From the NCBI RefSeq assembly GCF_900187945.1, contig NZ_FYEH01000003.1:186001-250000 (forward strand): DNA of 64,000 nucleotides. Reading direction: 5' to 3'. Made by a program: the position numbers and the translations under genes. Positions 19,372-28,583 of this stretch are shown here, in pieces (the first letter of the stretch is position 1; each line of letters begins with the position of its first letter). The notes under the pieces are model-generated. The model made no database searches. It was not told the DNA's origin and saw only the letters and a list, made by a program, of their open reading frames with translations. This DNA is from Arboricoccus pini (GTDB lineage: Bacteria; Pseudomonadota; Alphaproteobacteria; Geminicoccales; Geminicoccaceae).

Positions 19372-20706
19372 TCAATCGCTTAGAGCCGCATGAGACGATC
19401 CCCACCAAAGACGCGGCAACCCATGAGGCGGCTGTTCACCGATTACGATAGCCATCCCTACCTGAAGGCGCACATGAGCGGCTTGTTCGTGACTCCTCGC
19501 ATGTACGAGGCATAATGGCTGGCCGACTTCAATTCGTTCACCGACGCCCACGAGCTCGCTTAACCCTACGCAAGGGTCGATTCCGGCCTCAGGGCGGCTT
19601 CGACCGCCGCCCAATGCGACGATTATCTCGCCTAGCCGGCGCACATCGATCTCGGCAACCCAGCCCGGCCGTTGCGCTATGACAGGAAGGACGACGGGTG
19701 CTTTCGGCAAGATATCGCGATAGCGTTCGACGAGGTCAGACGGGCCGCCTTGCGCTGCGGTCATACGCGCGAAAACTTCAAGGGCCCGTCCGTCCGCGAG
19801 CCGTTCATCCACGAGCGCCAGCGCATCGTTCAGAGTCGCCGCCAGCCCCCCAAGAACAAGAAGCTCTGCCGACAGGCCGCGCACAGCGGCCAGCAATCGA
19901 GCTTCGCCGGGTTGGTTTGTCAGAAGCCGGATGACCTCGATGATCTCCAGAGCGTTGCCGGCGGTGCGGCCCAGACACTGATTCATATCCGTCAGGATCG
20001 ACTTGCAGGCAAGTCCGGCACCCTGGGCCACGAATTCGATCGAGTGGGCCAGATCGATCGCCTGCTCCAGAGAGGGCAGAAACGCGCCATTGCCCACCTT
20101 CACGTCCATCAGCAATGCGTCTGCGCCGGCAGCCAGCTTTTTGGCCAGGATCGATGCGGTGATCAAAGGCAAGCTGTCGACCGTCGCGGTAACATCCCTG
20201 ATTGCATAGAGCCGACGGTCGGCGGGTGCTAGATCCTGGCTTGCGCCCACGATCGCACAACCGACCTCGCGGACGACCATCTGCAAATCTGCTGCATCCA
20301 GACGCGTATCGAAGCCTGGTATGCTCTCGAGCTTATCAAGTGTGCCACCGGTATGCCCGAGACCGCGCCCAGAAATCATCGGCACGAAACCGCCGCATGC
20401 CGCTACGATGGGCGCAAGCGCCAAGCTCACCTTGTCGCCAAGACCGCCCGTGGAATGCTTATCAAGAACAGGGCCTGGCATGTCATCCCAGCGGAGAACG
20501 ATGCCGGTATCTCGCATCGCAAGGGTCAAGGCTATGGTTTCACGCTTCGTCATGCCATGGATGCGAATGGCCATGGCAAGGGCCCCCACCTGAGCGTCGA
20601 CCAAGCTGCCATTAGCGATATCATTGACGAGCGCTCTCACCGCCAGGTCATCAAGTTGCTCGCCGTCCCGCTTCGCGGCGAGAAGTTCCTGTGGCGATAG
20701 CTTCAT
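19372..20706 (-). CDS. deoA: Thymidine phosphorylase
   Basis: Phosphorolyses thymidine and deoxyuridine to the base and deoxyribose 1-phosphate. The 444-residue protein has the family signature around SGRGLGHTGGTLDKLESIPGF (near residue 115), the KHSTGGLGDK phosphate site and the MDVKVGNGAF block. The ATG at 20706 overlaps the stop of the DeoC-like gene by four bases (ATGA), showing translational coupling as the last gene of the nucleoside operon; a longer frame to 20886 overlaps that gene out of frame and is rejected. Confidence 0.95.
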   Translation of the reverse strand: MKLSPQELLAAKRDGEQLDDLAVRALVNDIANGSLVDAQVGALAMAIRIHGMTKRETIALTLAMRDTGIVLRWDDMPGPVLDKHSTGGLGDKVSLALAPIVAACGGFVPMISGRGLGHTGGTLDKLESIPGFDTRLDAADLQMVVREVGCAIVGASQDLAPADRRLYAIRDVTATVDSLPLITASILAKKLAAGADALLMDVKVGNGAFLPSLEQAIDLAHSIEFVAQGAGLACKSILTDMNQCLGRTAGNALEIIEVIRLLTNQPGEARLLAAVRGLSAELLVLGGLAATLNDALALVDERLADGRALEVFARMTAAQGGPSDLVERYRDILPKAPVVLPVIAQRPGWVAEIDVRRLGEIIVALGGGRSRPEAGIDPCVGLSELVGVGERIEVGQPLCLVHARSHEQAAHVRLQVGMAIVIGEQPPHGLPRLWWGSSHAALSD

Positions 20707-21443
20707 TGCTGGAATCGCGTCACGAAGTGCCTTTCCTCCACTCGAATATTCGCGGGCCTGAGCCATTCCGGCCCAAGAATCGCTTGAGCGAGACTCGCTA
20801 GCGGCGCCAGCGCCGACTTTCCTTGCGATAATTTGAAGCCGACCTTTCCCTCGGCCTCCATGGCTACGGACAGCAGGACTGCGCACAGGTCTAGATCAAG
20901 TGGACCCGATGCCGATGGCATCGTGACGCCGAGAAAGTCGACCCCAGCCATGATGGCGGTACGGGCGATCGCCGTCGCCATGCTCGGATCAACGGAGCCT
21001 CCAGGCGTAAGGATGCGCAGCGCGACGCCTGGCCCTGCCGTGGTCCGGCAAGCTTCGATCAGATCGCCGACCAGCCCGACGTCGCCATCTTCCACTGCGC
21101 TGAGAGGAACCAGGAACTCGACGGCCCCGGCACCATCGCCAGCGCAAGCTCCTGCTTCTGCGGCAATCGCCGCGATATCGTCACCTTGCGCTTCGTTCAG
21201 CCTGACGATCATGACTGGAGTCGCATCCTGCATGGCGCGGCGAACCACCTCGACCATCTTCGCGTCAACGCAAACGCCGGGCCCATTGGCGGCACGAACC
21301 TCGCGCGCTGCCAAGAGGACTTCGTTTTGCGCCATGCCACGCGCATCGAGTTCAACGAAGCACGAACATTGATCGCGCAACGCTTCAGGTAATGGTGCGG
21401 TCATCGCGGTGCCGACAAGAGTTTGCAAATCAAGCGGTGGCAC
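20703..21443 (-). CDS. DeoC-like aldolase-fold protein lacking the Schiff-base lysine
   Basis: A 246-residue TIM-barrel protein in the position expected for deoxyribose-phosphate aldolase. By eye-alignment to E. coli DeoC: the K201 segment is kept (KVGFK, here about K204), but the Schiff-base K167 in DFIKTSTG is replaced in DFLGVTMP (about G172), D102 in EVDVV is Glu (AVEFL, about E109), and K137 is Arg. The overall order of blocks agrees with DeoC. The start is GTG at 21443, backed by GGAG 7 bases upstream and overlapping the previous gene by 14 bases; an internal ATG at 21404 lacks a site. It may be a different aldolase-fold enzyme, or inactive. Confidence 0.65.
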   Translation of the reverse strand: MPPLDLQTLVGTAMTAPLPEALRDQCSCFVELDARGMAQNEVLLAAREVRAANGPGVCVDAKMVEVVRRAMQDATPVMIVRLNEAQGDDIAAIAAEAGACAGDGAGAVEFLVPLSAVEDGDVGLVGDLIEACRTTAGPGVALRILTPGGSVDPSMATAIARTAIMAGVDFLGVTMPSASGPLDLDLCAVLLSVAMEAEGKVGFKLSQGKSALAPLASLAQAILGPEWLRPANIRVEERHFVTRFQQ

Positions 21444-22644
21444 GAACGATCTCCGGCAGAGCTATCTTCAGGAAGGAAGCAAGTGCAGCCTTGGCACGAG
21501 ATGCCTGACTCAAGGTCTGCTCATGGGACAACGGCGATGCACTAAGGCCGGCAGCGAAATTCGTAACGATAGAGAGGGCGACGACCTTCATGCCGGCATG
21601 TCGACCGCTGATCGCCTCCGGTACGGTCGACATGCCGACCAGATCGGCTCCCATAAGGCGCAGTGCACGAATCTCGGCTGGGGTCTCGAAGACGGGCCCG
21701 AGCATTGAAGCGTAAATACCCTCGGTGAGTTGCACGCCCCTATCTCTGGCCAAGGTCAAAAGCCGGCGTCGACAGGCCGGGTCGTAAAGATCCGTGAGAT
21801 CGAGAAACGAAGGACTCCCATTTGCATCACGTACCCCCATCATCGGATTAGTGCCCATCATGTTAATATGATCACTGATGAGAACGAGCGATCCGGGGCC
21901 GATTTCGGGCCTAAGCGAACCCGCCGCATTGGTCAGCATGAGCGTCTTGCAGCCGATCGCCGCCAACGTATCTAGCGGATCGTTGAAGCTCTTGGCCGAA
22001 TGGCCCTCGTAGAGATGCATGCGGCCACGCATGACGGCGACAGGCACGTCGCAAAGTCTGCCAAGCATGAGTTGCCCGGCATGGCCCGCAACACTGGGCG
22101 CCGGGAAGCCGTCAAGCTCGGCGTAGGAAAAGACGATAGCATCCTCCAACGCCTCGACTGCCTCGCCCATCCCGGAGCCGAGAACAAGGGCAATTTCGGG
22201 AGCTTGAAATCCAGCCCGAGAGCGGATGAGCGTCGCGGCGTTCGATATGCCTGGTGCTGTGACGGGGCGCAGGGCGAAGGCTCGGGGCAGAAGTTCGCCT
22301 AACGTCATCCTCAGGATTGCGGCGTCGGCGCCGGTCATGTGGACAAGGACGCCGGCGTCGGCGAATTCTGCAAGACGCTGTCGACAGCCGCCGCACGGTA
22401 CACAAGGTTCTTGACCACTGCCGGCGACGGCGACCTCGCGAATTCGTCGCTCCCCCGCCGCAATCATGGCGGCGATGGCACCAGCTTCGGCACAGGTGCC
22501 GAGCGGGTAGGCAGCGTTTTCCGTATTGGCGGCCACATAGATCCGTCCACTCTCGCCCCGCAGAGCCGCCCCGACGTGGAAGCCCGAATAAGGCGCGTAG
22601 GCTTGACGCCTGGCGGCGCAGGCGGCCTCCAAAAGGTCGTTCAT
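21430..22644 (-). CDS. Cytidine deaminase :: purine nucleoside phosphorylase fusion
   Basis: One uninterrupted 404-residue frame holds two enzymes. Residues 1 to about 128 are a homotetrameric-type cytidine deaminase: zinc ligands C51, C84 and C87, the catalytic Glu in CAEAG (E53) and the PCGGCRQ motif. From about residue 133 to the end is a trimeric-type purine nucleoside phosphorylase: LVLGSGMG, RMHLYEGH, LTNAAGSL, GPVFETPAE, VGMSTVPE and IVTNFAAG. The product would deaminate cytidine and deoxycytidine and phosphorolyse purine nucleosides. It lies 3 bases after the permease gene. Confidence 0.9.
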   Translation of the reverse strand: MNDLLEAACAARRQAYAPYSGFHVGAALRGESGRIYVAANTENAAYPLGTCAEAGAIAAMIAAGERRIREVAVAGSGQEPCVPCGGCRQRLAEFADAGVLVHMTGADAAILRMTLGELLPRAFALRPVTAPGISNAATLIRSRAGFQAPEIALVLGSGMGEAVEALEDAIVFSYAELDGFPAPSVAGHAGQLMLGRLCDVPVAVMRGRMHLYEGHSAKSFNDPLDTLAAIGCKTLMLTNAAGSLRPEIGPGSLVLISDHINMMGTNPMMGVRDANGSPSFLDLTDLYDPACRRRLLTLARDRGVQLTEGIYASMLGPVFETPAEIRALRLMGADLVGMSTVPEAISGRHAGMKVVALSIVTNFAAGLSASPLSHEQTLSQASRAKAALASFLKIALPEIVRATA

Positions 22645-22647
22645 CGC

Positions 22648-23619
22648 TTAGCGCTCCTTCACATAGGGCTTTCCCACGGCTCTGGGCGCCACGGCTCGGC
22701 CGACGAACCCGGCAAGCAGGATGATGGTGAGAACATAAGGCAAAGCCTGGACCAATTGAGTGGGGACGCTGCCTATGCCCGGCAAGCTAACACCCTGCAG
22801 CCTCGCCTGGAGGGCATCCGTAAAGGCGAAGAGTAGGCAGGCCAGGACAGCCGGAACAGGACGCCATTTGCCAAAGATGAGGGCAGCGAGGGCTAGATAT
22901 CCCTTCCCCGCCGTCATGTCGCGCGTGAAGCCCTCACTTTGCGCGATGGATAGATAGGCGCCGGCAATGCCGCAAAGAAGGCCTGTCATCAGGAGGGCCC
23001 GATAGCGCAGGGAGGCTACCGAGATCCCAGCGGTATCGACGGCGGCCGGGTTTTCGCCGACAGCACGCAGCCTCAGCCCAAATCGGGTACAATATAGAAC
23101 CCATACAGCCAGCGGGATCGTCAGGACAGCTATGTAGGTCAGCAGATTTTGGCCGCTAATGATGTCGGTATAGACAAGGCCAACGATCGGAATATCCCGC
23201 ACCCCCGCGGCGAAAGGGAGTTCGATCGGCATAAACCGTCCCCGCCCCGGAGGCAGAGAAATACGCCCTGCCTGTCCGAACCAGGCCTCAGCCAAGGTGG
23301 GGCCTAGGCCTGCCACGGTGATGTTGATAGCCATGCCCGAGACGACCTGATCGCCACGATGAGTAATCGTTGCGTAGCCGTGCACCAGCGCAAGCATCAT
23401 GGAAGTGACAATAGCGCCGGCAAGACCCAGCAAATGGGACCCGGATATCGCCGTCAACGCGGCTGCGGCAAATGCGGCCGCCAACATTTTGCCTTCGAGG
23501 CCTATATCCACGACCCCGCTGCGCTCGGCGAAAAGTCCGGCCAGAGCCGCCAACACCAAGGGCGTTGCCAGCCGGATCGTGCTGGCGGCGAGAAAGACGC
23601 TCTGGTCGAAATAGTCCAT
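22648..23619 (-). CDS. Nucleoside ABC transporter permease (YufQ/NupC-type)
   Basis: A 323-residue inner-membrane permease of the BMP-family ABC importer, with about eight to nine hydrophobic helices and the coupling-type segment FAERSGVVDIGLEGKML near the N-terminus and RAVGENPAAVDTAGI in the middle, both typical of branched-chain/nucleoside-type permeases. It is the second of the two permeases and starts 2 bases after the first ends. Confidence 0.93.
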   Translation of the reverse strand: MDYFDQSVFLAASTIRLATPLVLAALAGLFAERSGVVDIGLEGKMLAAAFAAAALTAISGSHLLGLAGAIVTSMMLALVHGYATITHRGDQVVSGMAINITVAGLGPTLAEAWFGQAGRISLPPGRGRFMPIELPFAAGVRDIPIVGLVYTDIISGQNLLTYIAVLTIPLAVWVLYCTRFGLRLRAVGENPAAVDTAGISVASLRYRALLMTGLLCGIAGAYLSIAQSEGFTRDMTAGKGYLALAALIFGKWRPVPAVLACLLFAFTDALQARLQGVSLPGIGSVPTQLVQALPYVLTIILLAGFVGRAVAPRAVGKPYVKER

Positions 23620-23621
23620 GC

Positions 23622-24728
23622 TCAGGGCTGAGATCGCTGTGGACGCATCAGGCGTGCCTGGAGCAACGGTCCAAACAGGTGCTCGAGACCGCCAGCGAAG
23701 AGAATGACAAGCCCCTGTACAACGACGACGATGTCGCGACTAACCCTGGGCATGTCGAAAGCGAGCTCGGATCCGCCCTGATAGAGCGCGCCGAAGAGAA
23801 TAGCTGCAAGGATGATGCCGATCGGATGATTTCGCCCCATCAGTGCGACGGCGATGCCCACATAGCCGTAACCAGCGACGAAACCCAGAATGACGCGATG
23901 CTGGGCACCCAACACCTCGTTAACTGCCATAAGACCGGCCAAAGCACCTGAGAGGATCATCGCGATGATAACGATCCGGCCAACATTGATGCCGGCATAG
24001 ACGGCGGCGTCGCGATTATGACCCACGACCCGGATCTCATAGCCGAGCTTGGTCTTCCAGATCAGCAACCAGAAAAGAATGCAGCACAAAAGGGCTAACA
24101 GGATCGACGCGTTGAGCGGCGACCTGCCGAGATCTACGCCGAACGGCCCGAGCCATGTCCATAACTGCGGCAGCCAGAACGCATGGGGAAAAACGATCGT
24201 CTCCGGACTTTGCTGCCCCGGACGGATAAGAACATTGACCAAGAGATATGCCATGAGCGAGGCAGCGACGAAGTTCAAAAGGATCGTCGTAACGACGACG
24301 TGACTACCGCGCCGAGCCTGCAGCCAGCCAGGAACGAGGCCCCAGATCCCGCCAACCAAGGCAGCTGAGAAAATCGCGGCCGGAATGGCAAGGAAACGCG
24401 GAAGGAAACCAGCAAACGTGCCGACGATCGCTATGCCCAGGCCGCCCAAGTAGGCCTGCCCCTCCCCCCCGATATTGAAAAGTCCGGCGTGAAAGGCCAG
24501 GGCGACGGCTAACCCGACAAAGATGAAGTTCGTGGCATAAAACAGGGTATATCCCCAGGCTTCGCCGTAGCCGAAGGCCCCATAGATCATAAGCCAAGCT
24601 GCCCGCAGCGGATTTTCACCGATCAGCAGCACGATCAGGCCAGAGACAAGAAAAGCGGCCGCGAGATTAATGAGCGGGATGAGCCCGATATCGATCCAAA
24701 ACGACAGGCCACGCCGAGCGGCAGCCAT
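23622..24728 (-). CDS. Nucleoside ABC transporter permease (YufP-type)
   Basis: Larger permease (368 residues) of the same importer, about nine to ten helices, with FNIGGEGQAYLGGLG and RVVGHNRDAAVYAGIN, the family's conserved loops. The frame begins with a GTG at 24737, but the ATG at 24728 has AGGAG at 8-base spacing and is preferred. It sits 15 bases downstream of the ATPase gene. Confidence 0.93.
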   Translation of the reverse strand: MAAARRGLSFWIDIGLIPLINLAAAFLVSGLIVLLIGENPLRAAWLMIYGAFGYGEAWGYTLFYATNFIFVGLAVALAFHAGLFNIGGEGQAYLGGLGIAIVGTFAGFLPRFLAIPAAIFSAALVGGIWGLVPGWLQARRGSHVVVTTILLNFVAASLMAYLLVNVLIRPGQQSPETIVFPHAFWLPQLWTWLGPFGVDLGRSPLNASILLALLCCILFWLLIWKTKLGYEIRVVGHNRDAAVYAGINVGRIVIIAMILSGALAGLMAVNEVLGAQHRVILGFVAGYGYVGIAVALMGRNHPIGIILAAILFGALYQGGSELAFDMPRVSRDIVVVVQGLVILFAGGLEHLFGPLLQARLMRPQRSQP

Positions 24729-24743
24729 CCTCGACACTCCTCT

Positions 24744-26255
24744 TCAGTCCGCCGCTACAGCGTCGCCATCCGCCATCATCATGCCGATCGCGCGCTCGTC
24801 AGCCATTGCAGTCGGCATGCGGCCGCTGATCCTTCCATCGGCCATGACGAGGATACGGTCGGCAAGCGACATGATCTCCTCGAGCTCGACCGAGACGATC
24901 AGGACAGCCATTCCCTGATCGCGCAGTTCAACAATACGTCGATGAATGAGTTCAATCGCTCCGACATCAACGCCACGCGTCGGCTGGCCGATGAGGAGAA
25001 GCACCGGGCCGTGCTCGATCTCGCGTGCCATGACTAGTTTTTGCTGATTGCCGCCTGAAAATGAGGTGGCGTTGAGAAAGACGTCGTGTGGACGGATGTC
25101 ATAGCGACTGAACCAGTCCCTCGTCCGCGACAAAATGGTCCGGATGGACAGAAAGAAACCGCCATAATCTCGTCGCCGGTGATAACCCAAAATAGCATTC
25201 TCGTAGGCCTTCATGCCGCGCACGAGACCGTTGCGAAGCCTATCCTCGGGAACGTGGGCCACACCCTGCTCGCGGATAGAACGCCAACAGGTCATTTTAC
25301 CGCGTATGGCGATCGATCCTCTGGTTGGTGATCGCATGCCTCCCAAGACCTCAAGGAGTTCACTCTGGCCGTTGCCCGACACGCCAGCTACGCCAACGAT
25401 CTCACCGGCATGGACGGAAAATGACAAATCCTTGAGCCGCGCCACACCGCGCTCGTCCTTTAGATCTAAGGCCTCCACCCGAAGGACCTCAGGGCCCGGG
25501 CGCGCAGGTCCTTTCGCCACTTGGAACAGAACGGCGCGACCGACCATGAGCTCAGCCAGTTGCTCCCGCGAGGTTGCCCTGGTCTCCAGGTGAGCCACCA
25601 TTTGGCCGCGCCGCATGACGCTGACACGGTCTGTAACCCGCATGATCTCGCCCAACTTGTGCGTGATCAGAATCACGCTTCGACCTTGCATTTTCAAGTT
25701 TCGCAGAATGCTGAAGAGGTGATCTGCCTCTTGTGGCGTTAGGACACCCGTCGGCTCATCGAGGATGAGGGTGCGCGCCCCCCTATAAAGGGCCTTTAGG
25801 ATCTCGACACGTTGCTGCAGACCTACAGCCAGTTCGCCGACGACAGCATCGAGATCCACCTCAAGGCCGTAGTCACGCTCAATCCTGGCAATCTCACGGC
25901 GAGCCGCAGTCATCCCCCTCTTGAGGGTGACGCCACCTTCTGAACCCAGCAGCATGTTCTCAAGAACCGTCAACGGTTCGACCAACATGAAATGCTGATG
26001 GACCATACCTATGCCGGCCGCGATCGCATGACGCGGCTGGCTGATCTCAACCTCGCTGCCGTCCACCAGCATAGCGCCGGAATCAGCCTTCAGGTAGCCA
26101 TAGAGAATGTTCATCAGCGTCGACTTGCCGGCGCCATTTTCGCCGACAATGCCGTGAATCGTGCCGGACTCGATGCGAATGTCGACGCGGTCATTGGCGA
26201 CATTGCCGCCAAAGCGTTTCGAGATCGCGCGTAGTTCAATGGCGGCGGCTTGCAT
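24744..26255 (-). CDS. Nucleoside ABC transporter, tandem ATP-binding protein
   Basis: A 503-residue protein with two ABC cassettes, as in RbsA and YufO. Cassette 1 has Walker A GENGAGKST near residue 38 and a Walker B LILDEPT; cassette 2 (from about 255) has the degenerate P-loop GVSGNGQSE, the signature FSGGNQQK and no normal Walker A lysine, which is the rule in this family. Energises import together with the two permeases. Confidence 0.94.
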   Translation of the reverse strand: MQAAAIELRAISKRFGGNVANDRVDIRIESGTIHGIVGENGAGKSTLMNILYGYLKADSGAMLVDGSEVEISQPRHAIAAGIGMVHQHFMLVEPLTVLENMLLGSEGGVTLKRGMTAARREIARIERDYGLEVDLDAVVGELAVGLQQRVEILKALYRGARTLILDEPTGVLTPQEADHLFSILRNLKMQGRSVILITHKLGEIMRVTDRVSVMRRGQMVAHLETRATSREQLAELMVGRAVLFQVAKGPARPGPEVLRVEALDLKDERGVARLKDLSFSVHAGEIVGVAGVSGNGQSELLEVLGGMRSPTRGSIAIRGKMTCWRSIREQGVAHVPEDRLRNGLVRGMKAYENAILGYHRRRDYGGFFLSIRTILSRTRDWFSRYDIRPHDVFLNATSFSGGNQQKLVMAREIEHGPVLLLIGQPTRGVDVGAIELIHRRIVELRDQGMAVLIVSVELEEIMSLADRILVMADGRISGRMPTAMADERAIGMMMADGDAVAAD

Positions 26256-26265
26256 CAGCCTGCGC

Positions 26266-27252
26266 CTAATTCGGCTGATATCCCTTTACGACGATTTTTC
26301 CGGCAATGATTTCCGCCTTCGCGGCTTCGAGCTTCTGTCGCATGTCCGTCGTCAGGATGGAGGCATTATGATCGTCGACCGCATAACCTACCCCATCCTC
26401 TCTGAGGCCGAGCACACGGGTTCCCGGCTTCCAACCATCGCCTTGGGCTTCCTTGAACGCTTCATAAACGGCGACGTCGACACGCTTGACCATCGAGGTC
26501 AGGACATGCCCCGGATAGAGGCCATTCTGATTGCTGTCGACGCCGATGCCAAGTTTGCCACGATCGGCGGCGGCTTGCAGGACACCTCTGCCCGTAGCAC
26601 CCGCCGCATGATAAACGACATCGGCGCCGCGATCGAACTGGCTGATAGCAAGCTCGTTGCCTTTGGCGGGATCACTCCAGGCGGCTGCCGTATCCCCGGC
26701 ATAATTCACCAGAACCTTGTCATCCGGCTTCACATAGTGAACGCCTTCTTCATAGCCCACCTGAAAGTTGCGAATCAGTGGGATGTCCATACCACCGACG
26801 AAGCCGGTGGTCCCCGTCTTGCTGGCTAACGCGGCAGCCATGCCGACCAGGAATGAGCCCTCCTGCTCCTTAAAGACAATCGATTCGACGTTCGGCTTGT
26901 CGACGACGGCATCAATGATCACGAACTTGGTGTCTGGATACTGGTCTGCCAGCGTCTCAAGTGGGGTCGCGAAGGAAAACCCGGCCATGACCACGATATT
27001 CGCGCCGCGCCTAGCCATTCTCGACAAGGCCTGCTCGCGTTGGCTCTCATTGGTGATCTCGAACTCGAGATAGCTAATACCTGTATCCTGCTTGAACTTC
27101 TCAGCACCATGGTAGGCCGCCTCGTTGAAGCTCGCGTCGAACTTGCCGCCCATGTCAAAGATCAGCGCCGGCTGAAAATCGGCCGCGCGAACCACGGTTG
27201 CGGTGCTGAGCAAAGTCATCGCGACGATGGCAGCGCCAATCGACTTGAGCAT
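26266..27252 (-). CDS. BMP family nucleoside-binding protein
   Basis: Substrate-binding protein of the importer, related to PnrA/BmpA. It has a signal peptide (about 1-23, ending VVRA before ADFQP) and no lipobox, so it should be free in the periplasm. The binding segments DMGGKFDASFNEAAY and GIGVDSNQNG are characteristic of the family. The internal ATG at 27252 has AGGGA at better spacing than the ATGs upstream. It heads the transport genes and lies 72 bases after the LysR gene. Confidence 0.92.
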   Translation of the reverse strand: MLKSIGAAIVAMTLLSTATVVRAADFQPALIFDMGGKFDASFNEAAYHGAEKFKQDTGISYLEFEITNESQREQALSRMARRGANIVVMAGFSFATPLETLADQYPDTKFVIIDAVVDKPNVESIVFKEQEGSFLVGMAAALASKTGTTGFVGGMDIPLIRNFQVGYEEGVHYVKPDDKVLVNYAGDTAAAWSDPAKGNELAISQFDRGADVVYHAAGATGRGVLQAAADRGKLGIGVDSNQNGLYPGHVLTSMVKRVDVAVYEAFKEAQGDGWKPGTRVLGLREDGVGYAVDDHNASILTTDMRQKLEAAKAEIIAGKIVVKGYQPN

Positions 27253-27324
27253 AGGCATTTCCCTGAGTGGCTGGGGCACTGTCGGTCGACGCTAGAGACA
27301 GAGCCGAGAAATGCAACTGCCTGC

Positions 27325-28251
27325 TCAGATCGCCGTGATGTTCCTGGATATTGTCGCCTGCTCCTCGAGCCAGGAAATGAAGAGACGGACCCGTGGCTGC
27401 CTGGAAGCGCCTTCGGGTGTCACAGCATAATAGGCGTATTCCGCGGGCCGCTGGATTGGAAATGGCCGCACCAGGCGACCCGAGGCCAGATCGTCGGCCA
27501 CGAGTGCGCTTCGCCCCAAGGCAATGCCGGCGCCTCGCGCAGCGGCATCGATCATCATCGTGGCGTCCGTGAAGCCAGGTCCACGTGTTGCGTCGAAGTC
27601 CTGAATATCGTTGCCCTGCAGCCATGCTCGCCACGTGAGGCTGGGCTCATCTCCACTAAGTGTCCGATCATGTAGCAGGACATGATGTCGAAGGTCATCG
27701 AGACGCCTTAGTGGCTTTTGCGCATTCATGAGCGCCGGCGCGCAGACAGGAAACACCTCCTCGGTAAGAAGAAGGCGCGTTTCAAGGCCTGGGTAGATGC
27801 CGCGCCCATATCGAATCCCGATATCGACGTCCTCGCGACTGAACTCGACGTTGCGGATCTCCGCCTTGAGCGTGAGCTCAATATCCGGATAGCCCGCGAT
27901 GAAGTGTGCGATTCGCGGAACAAGCCACCGTGCCGCAAACGATGGGATGACCGACACGATCAATGGGCCGGCTATGCTCGCCCCCTGCAGATCCGTCACT
28001 GCTCTCGCCAGATGTGCAAACGCCTTCTCAAGCTCTGGCATCGCAGCGCGCGCGCTCTCGGTCAGAACAAGTCCACGCGGCATTCGTTCGAAAAGCTCGA
28101 CGCTAAGAGCCGCCTCCAGTTGCTTGACCTGCTGACTGATCGCCGCTGGCGTTACGCCAAGTTCGTCGCCCGCCTTGACAAAGCTCGTGTATCGCGCCGC
28201 CGCGAGAAAGGCGCGCAAACTGTTTAGCGGGGGCAGTCTGTTCAGCGTCAC
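27325..28251 (-). CDS. LysR-family transcriptional regulator (GcvA-like)
   Basis: A 308-residue regulator with the N-terminal winged helix-turn-helix (about 7-65, including SFVKAGDELGVTPAAISQQVKQLE) and a periplasmic-binding-like effector domain. The N-terminus PPLNSLRAFLAAAR is of the GcvA type. The start is GTG. It is transcribed in the same direction as, and just ahead of, the nucleoside operon, so it is a natural candidate regulator, although LysR proteins are more often divergent from their targets. The effector is unknown. Confidence 0.9.
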   Translation of the reverse strand: MTLNRLPPLNSLRAFLAAARYTSFVKAGDELGVTPAAISQQVKQLEAALSVELFERMPRGLVLTESARAAMPELEKAFAHLARAVTDLQGASIAGPLIVSVIPSFAARWLVPRIAHFIAGYPDIELTLKAEIRNVEFSREDVDIGIRYGRGIYPGLETRLLLTEEVFPVCAPALMNAQKPLRRLDDLRHHVLLHDRTLSGDEPSLTWRAWLQGNDIQDFDATRGPGFTDATMMIDAAARGAGIALGRSALVADDLASGRLVRPFPIQRPAEYAYYAVTPEGASRQPRVRLFISWLEEQATISRNITAI

Positions 28252-28352
28252 AGTGGCAGGCTAAGCAAAACTGAGCCAGCGGGCAAGAACTTCTCGCTTG
28301 TTAGCTAGACCTGCTTGGCCTGAATTTGGGATCCCGAAGAAGGGAGCGCCAA

Positions 28353-28580
28353 TTGGCTATCACCGATCCGCCAGCATATGACTTCAACGTTCGATGCAGG
28401 TTGCCGCCGAGGCCTGCGCAAAATCGGCTGGGCCGGATGCTTTGCGCAGTTGAGGAAATGCTCGAAAGACGTCGCGGACGTCGCGCACTCCGTCGCATGA
28501 CCGAGCATGAGCTGCGCGACATCGGCCTTAGTCCGAGTGCCGCTTATCGCGAGGCCCTCAAATATCCCTGGCAGTCGTAA
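28353..28580 (+). CDS. DUF1127 (YjiS-like) small protein
   Basis: A 75-residue basic protein whose C-terminal half carries the DUF1127 pattern RRALRRMTEHELRDIGLSPSAAYREA. Such proteins are short, arginine-rich and have been linked to RNA binding and phosphate or carbon control in alphaproteobacteria. The start is TTG at 28353, which has AGGGAG at 6-base spacing; the frame runs open to an earlier TTG without a site. Confidence 0.8.
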   Translation: MAITDPPAYDFNVRCRLPPRPAQNRLGRMLCAVEEMLERRRGRRALRRMTEHELRDIGLSPSAAYREALKYPWQS

Positions 28581-28583
28581 AGT

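Noticed and set aside
19672-20232. 186-codon frame antisense to deoA
   Set aside because: Antisense shadow; deoA motifs are continuous on the other strand.
23399-23951. Plus-strand frames over the permease genes
   Set aside because: Antisense shadows of two permeases whose hydrophobic pattern and order in the operon are clear.
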